Source of the DNA: Streptomyces sp. HPF1205
GTDB lineage: Bacteria > Actinomycetota > Actinomycetes > Streptomycetales > Streptomycetaceae
Length of the DNA: 64,000 bases
Reading direction: 5' to 3'
NCBI RefSeq assembly: GCF_020400825.1
Contig: NZ_JAINVH010000038.1
Span: forward strand, 17,855 to 81,854
In this document: piece by piece, positions 35,702-44,703 of the stretch
Layout of the letters: each line of letters begins with the position of its first letter
How positions within the stretch are numbered: the stretch's first letter is position 1
The notes under the pieces: generated by a model
The model's input: only the letters and a program-made list of their open reading frames with translations
What the model was told of the DNA's origin: nothing
The model's database searches: none
Made by a program: the position numbers and the translations under genes

Positions 35702-37534
35702 GTGATCCCTGCTCATGACATCGCCCGGCGGGCGAGACGCGGCGCGCTCGCGTTTTCCGCCGCGGCACTGGCCGCCGGTACCGCCGGCGCCCTGATGACC
35801 GTTCCGGCGCACGCGGACAGCCCGTCCGCGCCGAGCCGGTCGGCCTACACCCTCGCCGCTTCGCACGACACCTCGACGTCCTCGGACAGCGCGGCGCGAC
35901 TGCGCAAGGTCGTCGACGAAGCGCGCGTGCTGAAGAGCCGGAAGGCGACCCGCGGCACCTTCTCCGCGACGCCCGGCGGCAAGAGCACCACCGGCACCAC
36001 GAGCACCACCGGGTCCAGCGGACCCACGGCCACCCCGCAGATCATCGGCGGCACCGACGCCACGATCAGCGAGGCGCCCTGGATGGCCCAGCTTTACTAC
36101 CTGGACGACCAGGGCACGGCGGACACCTCCGACGACACCATCATCTTCTGCGGCGGCACCGTGGTGTCACCCTCGAAGATCCTCACGGCCGGCCACTGCG
36201 CGAGCGGCATGGACTGGGCGAGCAACGGCTTCGTCGTCACGGGCACCGACCAGTTCTGGCTGGACGCCGTCGGCGATCCGGCGGGATCCGTGATCAGCGG
36301 CGTGACGCGGCAGTGGGTCAACCCGTCGTACAACGCCACCACCACGGACAACGACGTCGCGGTGCTCACGCTCGTCGAGCCCGTGACGACCAAGACGCTG
36401 TCCATGACCTCGGCGAACGACACCACCTCGTACACCGCGGGCAAGACGGCGACGGTCTACGGCTGGGGCCGTAACAGCTCCACCACGCAGGACCAGCCGC
36501 TGCAGCTGCAGAAGGCGACGCTGCCGATCGACACCGACTCGACCTGCACGTCGTACTGGGGCTCGTTGTTCAAGCCCGGCCACATGGTCTGCGTGGGCGA
36601 CGCGGCGACCGGCTCCGACGCCGGCACCGTCAGCCCGTGCAACGGCGACTCCGGCGGTCCGCTCGTCGAGGGCGGCAGGATCGTCGGCATCGTGTCGTGG
36701 GGCGTGGAGGACTGCGTCGCCCAGGGCGCGCGCAGCGTCTTCACGAAGGTCAGCACGTACGTCCCGACCGTGAACCCGCGGCTGGACGACGCGAGCTGGA
36801 ACGAGGACGGCCTCGGCGACCTGATCGCCCGCACCCCCACGGGTTCGGGTTACATCTACTACTCCACGGGCAGCGGTCTGGCCTCGCGCGAGTACCTCGG
36901 CGACCTGAGCGGGCTGAACCTGGTCCGCCAGACCGACCTCAACCGGGACTCGTACGAGGACGCCGTGGTCCGCACCACGGACGGCAAGCTGTACTTCCTC
37001 GACGCCTACTCCGGGGACTCCGTCCTGGTCGGCGGCGGCTGGGGCGTCATGCGCTCCATCACGCTGCCCGGCGACCTCACCGGCGACGGCCTGCCCGACC
37101 TGTTCGCCACGGACAGCAGCGGTGCGGCGTACGTCTACCCGGGCAACGGCAAGGGCACGTTCGGCTCGCGCGTCAAGATCGGCACGGGCTGGCAGACCTA
37201 CGGCGCGGTCATCTACGGCAAGGGCGACCTGACCAACGACGGTCACCCCGACATCGTGGCCCGCGACGGCTCCGGCAACCTGTGGCTGTACAAGGGCACG
37301 GGCAAGGCCTCGGCCCCCTGGGCGGCCCGGGTCAAGATCGGCGGCGGCTGGGGCACCTACACGGCCTTCGCGGCCGTCGGCGACCTCACCGGCGACGGCA
37401 AGGCGGACCTGATCGGCCGGGACTCGGCGGGCAAGCTGTGGCTCTACAAGGGCACCGGCTCGTCCACCGCTCCCTACGCCGCGCGGGTCCTGATCGGCAC
37501 CGGCGGCTGGAACGCCTACAACCTGTTCGGCTGA
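35702..37534 (+). CDS. Secreted trypsin-like serine protease with FG-GAP repeats
   Basis: A 610-residue exported protein. The GTG start at 35702 follows AGGAG (35689-35693). A basic twin-arginine-like start (RRARRGALAFSAAALAAGTAGALM) ends in a signal peptidase site VPAHA. After a Ser/Thr-rich propeptide, IIGGTDATISEAPWMAQ opens an S1 (chymotrypsin-fold) domain. The triad is LTAGHC His165, NDVAVL Asp218 and GDSGGPL Ser317. From about residue 370 there are four to five FG-GAP/VCBS repeats (GDLTGDGLPDLFATD, YPGNGKGTFGSRV, GDLTGDGKADLIGRD) likely forming a propeller that binds calcium and perhaps polymers. It probably degrades extracellular protein. The repeats resemble those within the Rhs protein at 16870. 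Confidence 0.92.
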   Translation: MIPAHDIARRARRGALAFSAAALAAGTAGALMTVPAHADSPSAPSRSAYTLAASHDTSTSSDSAARLRKVVDEARVLKSRKATRGTFSATPGGKSTTGTTSTTGSSGPTATPQIIGGTDATISEAPWMAQLYYLDDQGTADTSDDTIIFCGGTVVSPSKILTAGHCASGMDWASNGFVVTGTDQFWLDAVGDPAGSVISGVTRQWVNPSYNATTTDNDVAVLTLVEPVTTKTLSMTSANDTTSYTAGKTATVYGWGRNSSTTQDQPLQLQKATLPIDTDSTCTSYWGSLFKPGHMVCVGDAATGSDAGTVSPCNGDSGGPLVEGGRIVGIVSWGVEDCVAQGARSVFTKVSTYVPTVNPRLDDASWNEDGLGDLIARTPTGSGYIYYSTGSGLASREYLGDLSGLNLVRQTDLNRDSYEDAVVRTTDGKLYFLDAYSGDSVLVGGGWGVMRSITLPGDLTGDGLPDLFATDSSGAAYVYPGNGKGTFGSRVKIGTGWQTYGAVIYGKGDLTNDGHPDIVARDGSGNLWLYKGTGKASAPWAARVKIGGGWGTYTAFAAVGDLTGDGKADLIGRDSAGKLWLYKGTGSSTAPYAARVLIGTGGWNAYNLFG

Positions 37535-37562
37535 CCCGCTCGATCCCGGCCGTAAGGCCACC

Positions 37563-37602
37563 GGCGCCCGCGTACCCCTCCACCAGGGGATACGCGGGCG
37601 CC
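37563..37602 (+). terminator. Terminator after the protease gene
   Basis: GGCGCCCGCGTACCCCT pairs with AGGGGATACGCGGGCGCC (one unpaired base) around a short loop, 28 bases after the stop. Confidence 0.8.
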
Positions 37603-37817
37603 TTCGCGTATCGGCCGGGTGGCCGCGGGGTCGCCCGAATGGCGGCGCCGGGTCCGCGGGCGCACAGTGGGACGTCAGACGCGTCTTCACGCCGCGAGCC
37701 GGGACCGACGGGCGCGGGCCGGCGCCCGCCGGCCGAGGACAGGACCACGCCTGAGGACGGCGGCCGGGGGTAGCCGACACAGGACGAGGACGCGTCGAGC
37801 GAGACCGAGGTGCCGCC

Positions 37818-38924
37818 ATGCCCGAGGACCAGTCGCCGGGCGCCGGCGCCAGCCCCATAGGGGGCGGCGCGGCCCGGGCACGCCGCCGCCGCACGCTGAA
37901 GGCGCTGGCGTGGTCGGCGTCCGTCCTGGTGCTCCTCGGCGCGGGCGGGGCCGGCTACGTGTACTACCGGCTGAACTCCAACATCCACAGCGTGGACATC
38001 GACTCCGCGCTGCGGCGCGGCCACCGGCCCGCCAGGCTCGACAACGGCGCCATGGACATCCTCGTCCTCGGCTCGGACTCCCGCTCCGGCGCCAACCGCG
38101 CCTACGGCCGCGACAGCGGCACCGCCCGCTCCGACACCGCCATGGTCGTCCACCTCAACCGGGGCCACACCGAGGCCACCGTGGTCAGCATCCCGCGCGA
38201 CACCCTGGTCCACCGCCCCGCCTGCGCGAAGCCGGGCGGCGGCACGGCCCCTGCCGCGGACGGCGTCATGTTCAACAGCGCCTACGAGACCGGCGGCCCG
38301 GCCTGCGCGGTCAAGACGACCGAGGCGCTCACCGGGCTGCGCATGGACCACTACATCGAGGTGGACTTCACCGGCTTCAAACACCTGATCGACGCCCTCG
38401 GCGGGGTGCCGCTGACCACCACCGCGGCCATCCACGACCAGCAGAGCCACCTGAACCTGGCGGCCGGCACCCACACCCTCGACGGCGCGCAGGCGCTCGG
38501 CCTGGTCCGCACCCGGCACGGCGTCGCCGACGGCAGCGACCTCGGGCGCATCCGGCTCCAGCAGGCGTTCCTGCGGGCCCTGCTCGACCGGATCGGCGGG
38601 ATCGGGCTGCTGACCAGCCCCGGCAAGCTGTTCTCGATCGCCGACACCGCCACCGGCGCGGTCACCACCGACACCGGGCTCGGCTCGGTGAACAAGCTGA
38701 TGAACCTGGCGCAGAGCGTCCGCTCCATCGACTCGCGGCACGTACGGACGGTGACGCTGCCAGTGCGGTTCGCGCCCAGCGACCCCAACCGCGTCCAGCC
38801 CATCCCCTCGCGGGCGGCCATGGTGTGGGGGGCCCTGCGGGCCGACCGTCCCGTCCCGGCATCGGCCACCAAGGGCTCGGTCGCCGAGGAGACCGAGGCC
38901 GCCAAGGTCGTCAGGCACCCTTGA
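37818..38924 (+). CDS. LytR-CpsA-Psr (LCP) family cell wall protein
   Basis: A 368-residue membrane-anchored protein. A short basic cytoplasmic N-terminus precedes one transmembrane helix (LAWSASVLVLLGAGGAGYVYY, about residues 31-51). The extracellular LCP domain follows: MDILVLGSDSRSG, GRDSGTARSDTAMVVHLN, TVVSIPRDTLV with the key Arg/Asp, YIEVDFTGFKHLIDALGGVPL, and GLVRTRHGVADGSDLGRIRLQQAFL. LCP enzymes attach teichoic-acid-like or other anionic polymers to peptidoglycan from undecaprenyl carriers. The WecA-like transferase at 44704 could supply such lipid-linked precursors. Its stop codon lies in a tandem repeat. Confidence 0.9.
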   Translation: MPEDQSPGAGASPIGGGAARARRRRTLKALAWSASVLVLLGAGGAGYVYYRLNSNIHSVDIDSALRRGHRPARLDNGAMDILVLGSDSRSGANRAYGRDSGTARSDTAMVVHLNRGHTEATVVSIPRDTLVHRPACAKPGGGTAPAADGVMFNSAYETGGPACAVKTTEALTGLRMDHYIEVDFTGFKHLIDALGGVPLTTTAAIHDQQSHLNLAAGTHTLDGAQALGLVRTRHGVADGSDLGRIRLQQAFLRALLDRIGGIGLLTSPGKLFSIADTATGAVTTDTGLGSVNKLMNLAQSVRSIDSRHVRTVTLPVRFAPSDPNRVQPIPSRAAMVWGALRADRPVPASATKGSVAEETEAAKVVRHP

Positions 38925-39004
38925 GCAGGACGGCAGGCACCCCTGAGGAGGGCAGCGGGCCCCCTTGAGGAGGACCGGCGGGCACCCCTGAGCAGGACCA
39001 GCGG
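38913..39004 (+). repeat. Four degenerate 22-23-bp tandem repeats across the LCP stop codon
   Basis: Four units of the form GGCACCCCTGAGCAGGACSGCG (beginning near 38913, 38935, 38958 and 38981). The first contains the LCP gene's TGA, and each later unit repeats a TGAG. Confidence 0.8.
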
Positions 39005-39032
39005 ACAACACGCTGACCTGCGCGGACGCCCC

Positions 39033-39059
39033 GGGAATGATTCCGCGGGACCACCGGTT
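39033..39059 (+). promoter_or_regulatory. Sigma-R promoter of rpmE
   Basis: GGGAAT (39033-39038), an 18-base spacer and GTT (39057-39059) are an exact match to the disulfide-stress sigma-R consensus. It lies about 100 bases before rpmE. In Streptomyces coelicolor rpmE is an established sigma-R target, so the assignment is supported by both sequence and family knowledge. Confidence 0.8.
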
Positions 39060-39161
39060 TTGGAGGATGCGGTCGGTCCTGGCAGACTTGACCGCTGGTC
39101 CCGGTTCACGCGACGCAAACCCGCGGCGCGACCCGGTGCCCTCCCGGACCTAGGAGCATCC

Positions 39162-39392
39162 TTGAAGCGCGACATTCACCCCGAGTACGTCGAGACGCAG
39201 GTCACCTGCACCTGCGGCGCGTCGTTCACCACCCGCAGCACCGAGGCCAGCGGCCAGATCCGCGCGGACGTGTGCTCCGAGTGCCACCCGTTCTACACGG
39301 GCAAGCAGAAGATCCTCGACACCGGCGGCCGCGTGGCCCGCTTCGAGGCCCGCTTCGGCAAGGCGAAGACGGCCGGGTCCGCCAAGAAGTAG
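39162..39392 (+). CDS. rpmE: 50S ribosomal protein L31, zinc-binding form
   Basis: A 76-residue protein with a TTG start at 39162 behind TAGGAG (39151-39156). It starts MKRDIHPEYVETQV. The four zinc ligands are C-T-C in VTCTCGASF and C-x-x-C in VCSECHPFYTGKQK, so this is the cysteine-containing (C+) paralogue. L31 bridges the ribosomal subunits. The cysteines and the sigma-R promoter upstream fit redox- or zinc-linked control of ribosome composition. A strong terminator follows. Confidence 0.97.
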   Translation: MKRDIHPEYVETQVTCTCGASFTTRSTEASGQIRADVCSECHPFYTGKQKILDTGGRVARFEARFGKAKTAGSAKK

Positions 39393-39400
39393 CGACCCGC

Positions 39401-39450
39401 AAGCGCCGGTCCCCGGTCGCCCGGCACAGGGCGACCCGGACCGGCGCTTT
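39401..39450 (+). terminator. Terminator after rpmE
   Basis: A long stem of AAGCGCCGGTCC-CCGGTCGCCC with its near-perfect complement ending GGACCGGCGCTTT. It lies nine bases after the stop and before prfA. Confidence 0.85.
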
Positions 39451-39489
39451 GTCGTCCGGCCCCCACTTCTTTCTTCCCAGGGATCCATC

Positions 39490-40569
<1,080 letters not shown>

Positions 40570-40632
40570 CAACGGCCGGGTCCGAAGGGGTCCGCTAGGG
40601 GTCCCGCGAGGGTCCGAAGGGGAAGAGAAGAA

Positions 40633-41478
40633 GTGAACCTGCTGCTCGCCGAGGTGGCGCAGGCCGCGCAGCGGCTCGCGGAGGCCGGGGTGCCGTCGCC
40701 GCGCTTCGACGCCGAGGAGCTGGCCGCGTACGTCCACAACGTCAAGCGCGGCGCGCTGCACACGGTCGCCGACGCGGACTTCGACGCGCGCTACTGGGAG
40801 GCCGTCGCCCGCCGCGAGGCCCGCGAACCGCTCCAGCACATCACCGGCCGCGCCTTCTTCCGCTACCTGGAGCTCCAGGTCGGACCCGGGGTGTTCGTGC
40901 CGCGCCCGGAGACCGAGTCGGTGGTCGGCTGGGCCATAGACGCGGTACGTGCGATGGACGTCGCCGAGCCGCGCATCGTGGACCTGTGCACGGGCTCGGG
41001 CGCCATCGCGCTGGCCCTCGCGCAGGAGGTGCCGCGCTCGCGCGTGCACGCCGTGGAGCTGTCGGAACAGGCCCTGGAGTGGGCCCGCAAGAACACCTCG
41101 GGCACCAAGGTCGACCTGCGGCACGGCGACGCGCTGACCGCCTTCCCCGACCTGAACGGCCAGGTGGACCTGGTGATCTCCAACCCGCCGTACATCCCGC
41201 TCACCGAGTGGGAGCACGTGGCCCCCGAGGCCCGCGACCACGACCCCGAGCTGGCCCTGTTCTCCGGCGAGGACGGTCTTGACACCATCCGCGGCATCGA
41301 ACGCACCGCCCACCGCCTGCTGCGGCCCGGCGGCGTGGTCGTGGTCGAGCACGCCGACTCCCAGGGCGGCCAGGTCCCCTGGATCTTCAAGGAGGACGCG
41401 GGCTGGGCGGACGCGGCCGACCACCCCGATCTCAACAACCGCCCGCGGTTCACGTCCGCGCGGAAGGCGTTGCCGTGA
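40633..41478 (+). CDS. prmC: Release factor glutamine methyltransferase
   Basis: A 281-residue SAM-dependent methyltransferase that N5-methylates the glutamine of the release factor GGQ motif. An N-terminal helical domain binds the factor (REPLQHITGRAFFRYLELQVG, then PRPETE). The Rossmann SAM motif is VDLCTGSGAIALALA and the catalytic NPPY is in LVISNPPYIPL. The GTG start at 40633 lies behind AAGGGGAAG. The prfA-prmC order is widely conserved and supports the call. Confidence 0.96.
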   Translation: MNLLLAEVAQAAQRLAEAGVPSPRFDAEELAAYVHNVKRGALHTVADADFDARYWEAVARREAREPLQHITGRAFFRYLELQVGPGVFVPRPETESVVGWAIDAVRAMDVAEPRIVDLCTGSGAIALALAQEVPRSRVHAVELSEQALEWARKNTSGTKVDLRHGDALTAFPDLNGQVDLVISNPPYIPLTEWEHVAPEARDHDPELALFSGEDGLDTIRGIERTAHRLLRPGGVVVVEHADSQGGQVPWIFKEDAGWADAADHPDLNNRPRFTSARKALP

Positions 41479-41512
41479 GCACGGCAACGGGTACGTCTCA
41501 GGAGGTCAGCTA

Positions 41513-42160
41513 ATGGCACGGCGATACGACTGCTCCGACGCGACCGACCGGGCCACCGGCCTGCGCGAGGCCACCTCGGCCGTCAAGCGCGGGGAGCTCG
41601 TGGTGCTGCCCACCGACACGGTCTACGGGATCGGCGCCGACGCCTTCGACGCGGAGGCCGTGGGCGACCTCCTGGAGGCCAAGGGACGGGGCCGCAACAT
41701 GCCCTCCCCGGTGCTGGTCGGCTCCCCGAACACGCTGCACGGCATCGTCACCGACTTCTCCGAGCAGGCCTGGGAACTCGTCGACGCCTTCTGGCCGGGT
41801 GCCCTCACCCTGGTCACCAGGCACCAGCCGTCGCTGAACTGGGACCTGGGCGACACCCGCGGTACGGTCGCGGTCCGGATGCCCCTGCACCCGGTCGCGA
41901 TCGAACTGCTGACCGCCACGGGGCCGATGGCCGTCTCCAGCGCCAACCTCACCGGGCACCCCTCGCCGCAGGACTGCGACGCCGCCCAGGGGATGCTCGG
42001 CGACTCGGTCGCGGTCTACCTCGACGGCGGGCCGACCCCGGCCGCCGTGCCGTCCTCCATCGTGGACGTGACGGGCAAGGCGCCGGTGCTGCTGCGGGCC
42101 GGGGCGATCAGCGCGGACGAGCTGCGCAAGGTCGTACCCGACTTGCAGGAGCGCAATTGA
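41513..42160 (+). CDS. L-threonylcarbamoyladenylate synthase (Sua5/YrdC/YciO family)
   Basis: A 215-residue protein starting at ATG 41513 behind GGAGG. The YrdC fold motifs are KRGELVVLPTDTVYGIGADA, PVLVGS, AFWPGALTLV, RGTVAVRMP, GPMAVSSANLTGHPSP and PSSIVDVTG. It joins threonine, bicarbonate and ATP into the donor for the universal t6A37 modification of tRNAs reading ANN codons. It is the short form without the C-terminal Sua5 domain. Its stop overlaps the TTG start of the phosphatase by four bases (TTGA). Confidence 0.93.
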   Translation: MARRYDCSDATDRATGLREATSAVKRGELVVLPTDTVYGIGADAFDAEAVGDLLEAKGRGRNMPSPVLVGSPNTLHGIVTDFSEQAWELVDAFWPGALTLVTRHQPSLNWDLGDTRGTVAVRMPLHPVAIELLTATGPMAVSSANLTGHPSPQDCDAAQGMLGDSVAVYLDGGPTPAAVPSSIVDVTGKAPVLLRAGAISADELRKVVPDLQERN

Positions 42161-42828
42161 CAACCGCCGGACTCCGGTCCGACGGGTGGGACATACGGGG
42201 GGCGGTCGGCCTGCCGGACGTACCGGGGCAGGGCCGCGACGTCTTCCGCGTCCTGCACGTGTGCACCGGCAACGTGTGCCGCTCCCCGATGGCCGAGCGG
42301 CTGATGCGGCACGGCCTGGCCGGGCGGCTCGGCGACGGGGCGGCGGGGATCCTGGTGGAGTCGGCCGGCACCTGGGGCCACGAGGGCGCGCCGATGGAGG
42401 CGCACGCGGCCGCGGTGGTCGCCGAGTACGGCGCCGACCCGTCCGGCTTCACCGGCCGCGAACTGCTCGACGACCACGTCATCGACGCCGACCTCGTGCT
42501 GACCGCCACCCGCGACCACCGGGCCCAGGTCATCTCCATGGGCCACGCGGCGGGCCTGCGCACCTTCACCCTCAAGGAGTTCACCCGCCTGGTGCGGGCG
42601 ATAGACCCCACCACGCTGCCCGACGCCGGCGTCACCGAGCGGGCCCGGGCGCTGGTACGGGCCGCGGCGGCGCTGCGCGGCTGGCTGCTGGCACCCAGCC
42701 CCGATGCCGACGAGGTGCGCGACCCGTACGGCGCCCCCGTCTCGTACTTCCGCAGCATCGGCGCGGAGATCCAGCTCGCGCTGGACCCGGTGGTGACCGC
42801 ACTGACCGGAATCCCCGCCGCCGTTTAG
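42157..42828 (+). CDS. Low-molecular-weight protein tyrosine phosphatase
   Basis: A 223-residue protein read from TTG at 42157, overlapping the upstream stop. The P-loop HVCTGNVCRSPMAERLM is the C-x5-R-S signature of the family. The usual late DP motif is represented by the acidic VRAIDPTTLPDAG region. The first 28 residues and the C-terminal tail exceed the normal 150-160-residue family length. Translation coupling with the Sua5-type gene is conserved in Streptomyces. Targets are unknown; in other bacteria such enzymes act on tyrosine-phosphorylated wall or capsule enzymes. Confidence 0.88.
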   Translation: MTTAGLRSDGWDIRGAVGLPDVPGQGRDVFRVLHVCTGNVCRSPMAERLMRHGLAGRLGDGAAGILVESAGTWGHEGAPMEAHAAAVVAEYGADPSGFTGRELLDDHVIDADLVLTATRDHRAQVISMGHAAGLRTFTLKEFTRLVRAIDPTTLPDAGVTERARALVRAAAALRGWLLAPSPDADEVRDPYGAPVSYFRSIGAEIQLALDPVVTALTGIPAAV

Positions 42829-42907
42829 CCCCGTGCCGCAGCGCGTGTCCGGGCGGACGCGCCTACAGTGGGACCGGGAATTCTTCTCTTCGCCCGGGAG
42901 CGCAGCC

Positions 42908-44506
42908 ATGCCGGTCGCCGGAGGAACAGCGGAAGGAACCGCGGGACCCGCGGCGGCCGACGGGCCCCGCGCGGGAACGGGAGCCGGGACGAGGTCCCGG
43001 ACGCGGGCGCGGACGGCGCCCCCGCCGCAGACCGGGCCGGAGCCCGGCCCCCCGGCCGTCCCCGGCCGCCCGGAGGCCGCGCCCACCGCTGGGGCCGCGT
43101 CCGGTGCGGGGACCCCGGCCGGTGCGGAACCCGCGAGCGGCGCCGGTTCCGCGGGCCGTGCCGGGTCCGCGAGCCGTACCGGGGCCGCCGGCCTCGAACC
43201 CTCCGCCGCCGGCGAACCCGCGCCCGGAATCGAACCCGCGCCCGGCGAGATCCACGCGCCGCCCGCGGACTTCGCGGCCCTGCGGCGCCAGGATCCGGAG
43301 CTGGCCGGGGTGCTGCTGGCCGAACTGGACCGGCAGAGCACCTGCCTGCAGCTCATCGCGGGGGAGAACTTCACCTCGCCAGCCGTCCTGGCCGCCCTCG
43401 GCTCGCCGCTGGCCAACAAGTACGCCGAGGGCTACCCGGGCCACCGCCACCACGCCGGCTGCGAACTGGTCGACCTGGCCGAGCGGCTCGCCGTCGAGCG
43501 CGCCTGCGCGCTGTTCGGCGCCGAGCACGCCAACGTCCAGCCGTACTCCGGCTCCTCCGCGGTGCTCGCCGCCTACGCCGCCCTGCTGGTGCCGGGCGAC
43601 ACGGTCCTGGCCACCGCCCTGCCGCACGGCGGCCACCTCACCCACGGCTCACGGTCCAACTTCTCCGGCCGCTGGTTCGGCTTCGTCGGCTACGGCACCG
43701 ACCCGGACACCGGCCTGATCGACTACGACCAGGTGCGCGACCTGGCCCGCGCCCACCGCCCCAAGGCGATCGTGTGCGGCTCCATCTCCCATCCCCGGCA
43801 CCCCGATTACGCCGCCTTCCGGGAGATCGCCGACGAGGTCGGCGCCTACCTCATCGCGGACGCCGCCCACACCCTCGGCCTGGTCGCGGGCGGCGCCGCC
43901 CCCAACCCCGTCCCGTACGCGGACGTGGTGTGCGCGACCACCCACAAGACGCTGCGCGGGCCGCGCGGCGGGCTGATCCTGTGCGGCGAGCACCTCGCCG
44001 GGCGCGTGGACCGGGCCGTCTTCCCGTTCTCGCAGGGCGGCCCGCACATGCACTCCGTCGCCGCGAAGGCGGCGGCGTTCGGCGAGGCGGCCGGCCCGGC
44101 CTTCGCCGCGTACGCCCACCAGGTCGTCGCCAACGCCCGCCTGCTCGCCAGGACGCTGGCCGGTGAGGGCCTGGACGTGCTCACCGGCGGCACCGACACC
44201 CACCTGATCGCCGCCGACGTCTCCCCGCTCGGCCTGGGCGGGGTACGGGCCCGCGGCCGGTGCGCGGCGGCCGGCATCGTGCTCGACAAGTACGCCCCGC
44301 CGTACGCCGCCAGGACCGACGACAGTTGCGCGGGGATCCGGCTGGGCACCGCCGCGATCACCACCCAGGGCATGCGCGAGACCGAGATGCCGCAGGTCGC
44401 CGCGCTCATCGGGCGGGCACTGCGGGAGGAGCGCGGGGTCGTCGCCGACGTCAACGGGCTGGTGCGGCGCTTCCCGCCGTATCCCGCCGTGACCACCGGA
44501 GCGTGA
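42908..44506 (+). CDS. glyA: Serine hydroxymethyltransferase with an N-terminal extension
   Basis: A 532-residue protein. The catalytic part starts near residue 116 (PADFAALRRQDPELAGVLLAELDRQ) and has LQLIAGENFTSPAVL, NKYAEGYPGHRHHAG, the PLP lysine Lys347 in TTHKTLRGPRGG and FSQGGPHMHSVAAKA. It interconverts serine and glycine with tetrahydrofolate, the main source of one-carbon units. The first roughly 115 residues are an Ala/Gly/Pro/Glu-rich extension not seen in standard enzymes of 410-430 residues. No alternative ATG or GTG lies between the ATG at 42908 (preceded by GGGAG) and the core, so the extension is probably translated. Confidence 0.9.
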   Translation: MPVAGGTAEGTAGPAAADGPRAGTGAGTRSRTRARTAPPPQTGPEPGPPAVPGRPEAAPTAGAASGAGTPAGAEPASGAGSAGRAGSASRTGAAGLEPSAAGEPAPGIEPAPGEIHAPPADFAALRRQDPELAGVLLAELDRQSTCLQLIAGENFTSPAVLAALGSPLANKYAEGYPGHRHHAGCELVDLAERLAVERACALFGAEHANVQPYSGSSAVLAAYAALLVPGDTVLATALPHGGHLTHGSRSNFSGRWFGFVGYGTDPDTGLIDYDQVRDLARAHRPKAIVCGSISHPRHPDYAAFREIADEVGAYLIADAAHTLGLVAGGAAPNPVPYADVVCATTHKTLRGPRGGLILCGEHLAGRVDRAVFPFSQGGPHMHSVAAKAAAFGEAAGPAFAAYAHQVVANARLLARTLAGEGLDVLTGGTDTHLIAADVSPLGLGGVRARGRCAAAGIVLDKYAPPYAARTDDSCAGIRLGTAAITTQGMRETEMPQVAALIGRALREERGVVADVNGLVRRFPPYPAVTTGA

Positions 44507-44602
44507 CCGCGCCGGCACCGCCGCGTGAGCGGGCCGATCCAGGTACATTCCCCGCCGGGGTGTGGTGCAACCGCAAAGGTTGCCCAAGAGTCTTCAGTTG
44601 TG

Positions 44603-44633
44603 TTGGCTGTCGCCGCCCGCCCACCACTAGGGT
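44603..44633 (+). promoter_or_regulatory. Candidate promoter for the WecA-like transferase
   Basis: TTGGCT (44603-44608), a 19-base spacer and TAGGGT (44628-44633) fit the usual Streptomyces vegetative pattern loosely. It is about 70 bases before the GTG start. Confidence 0.35.
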
Positions 44634-44703
44634 GTGACGCTGTGAGGAACCCCCGGACGTGCGCGCCCGGCGGCCGCGCTCCCGAAGACGTCGGAGGCTG
44701 CTC

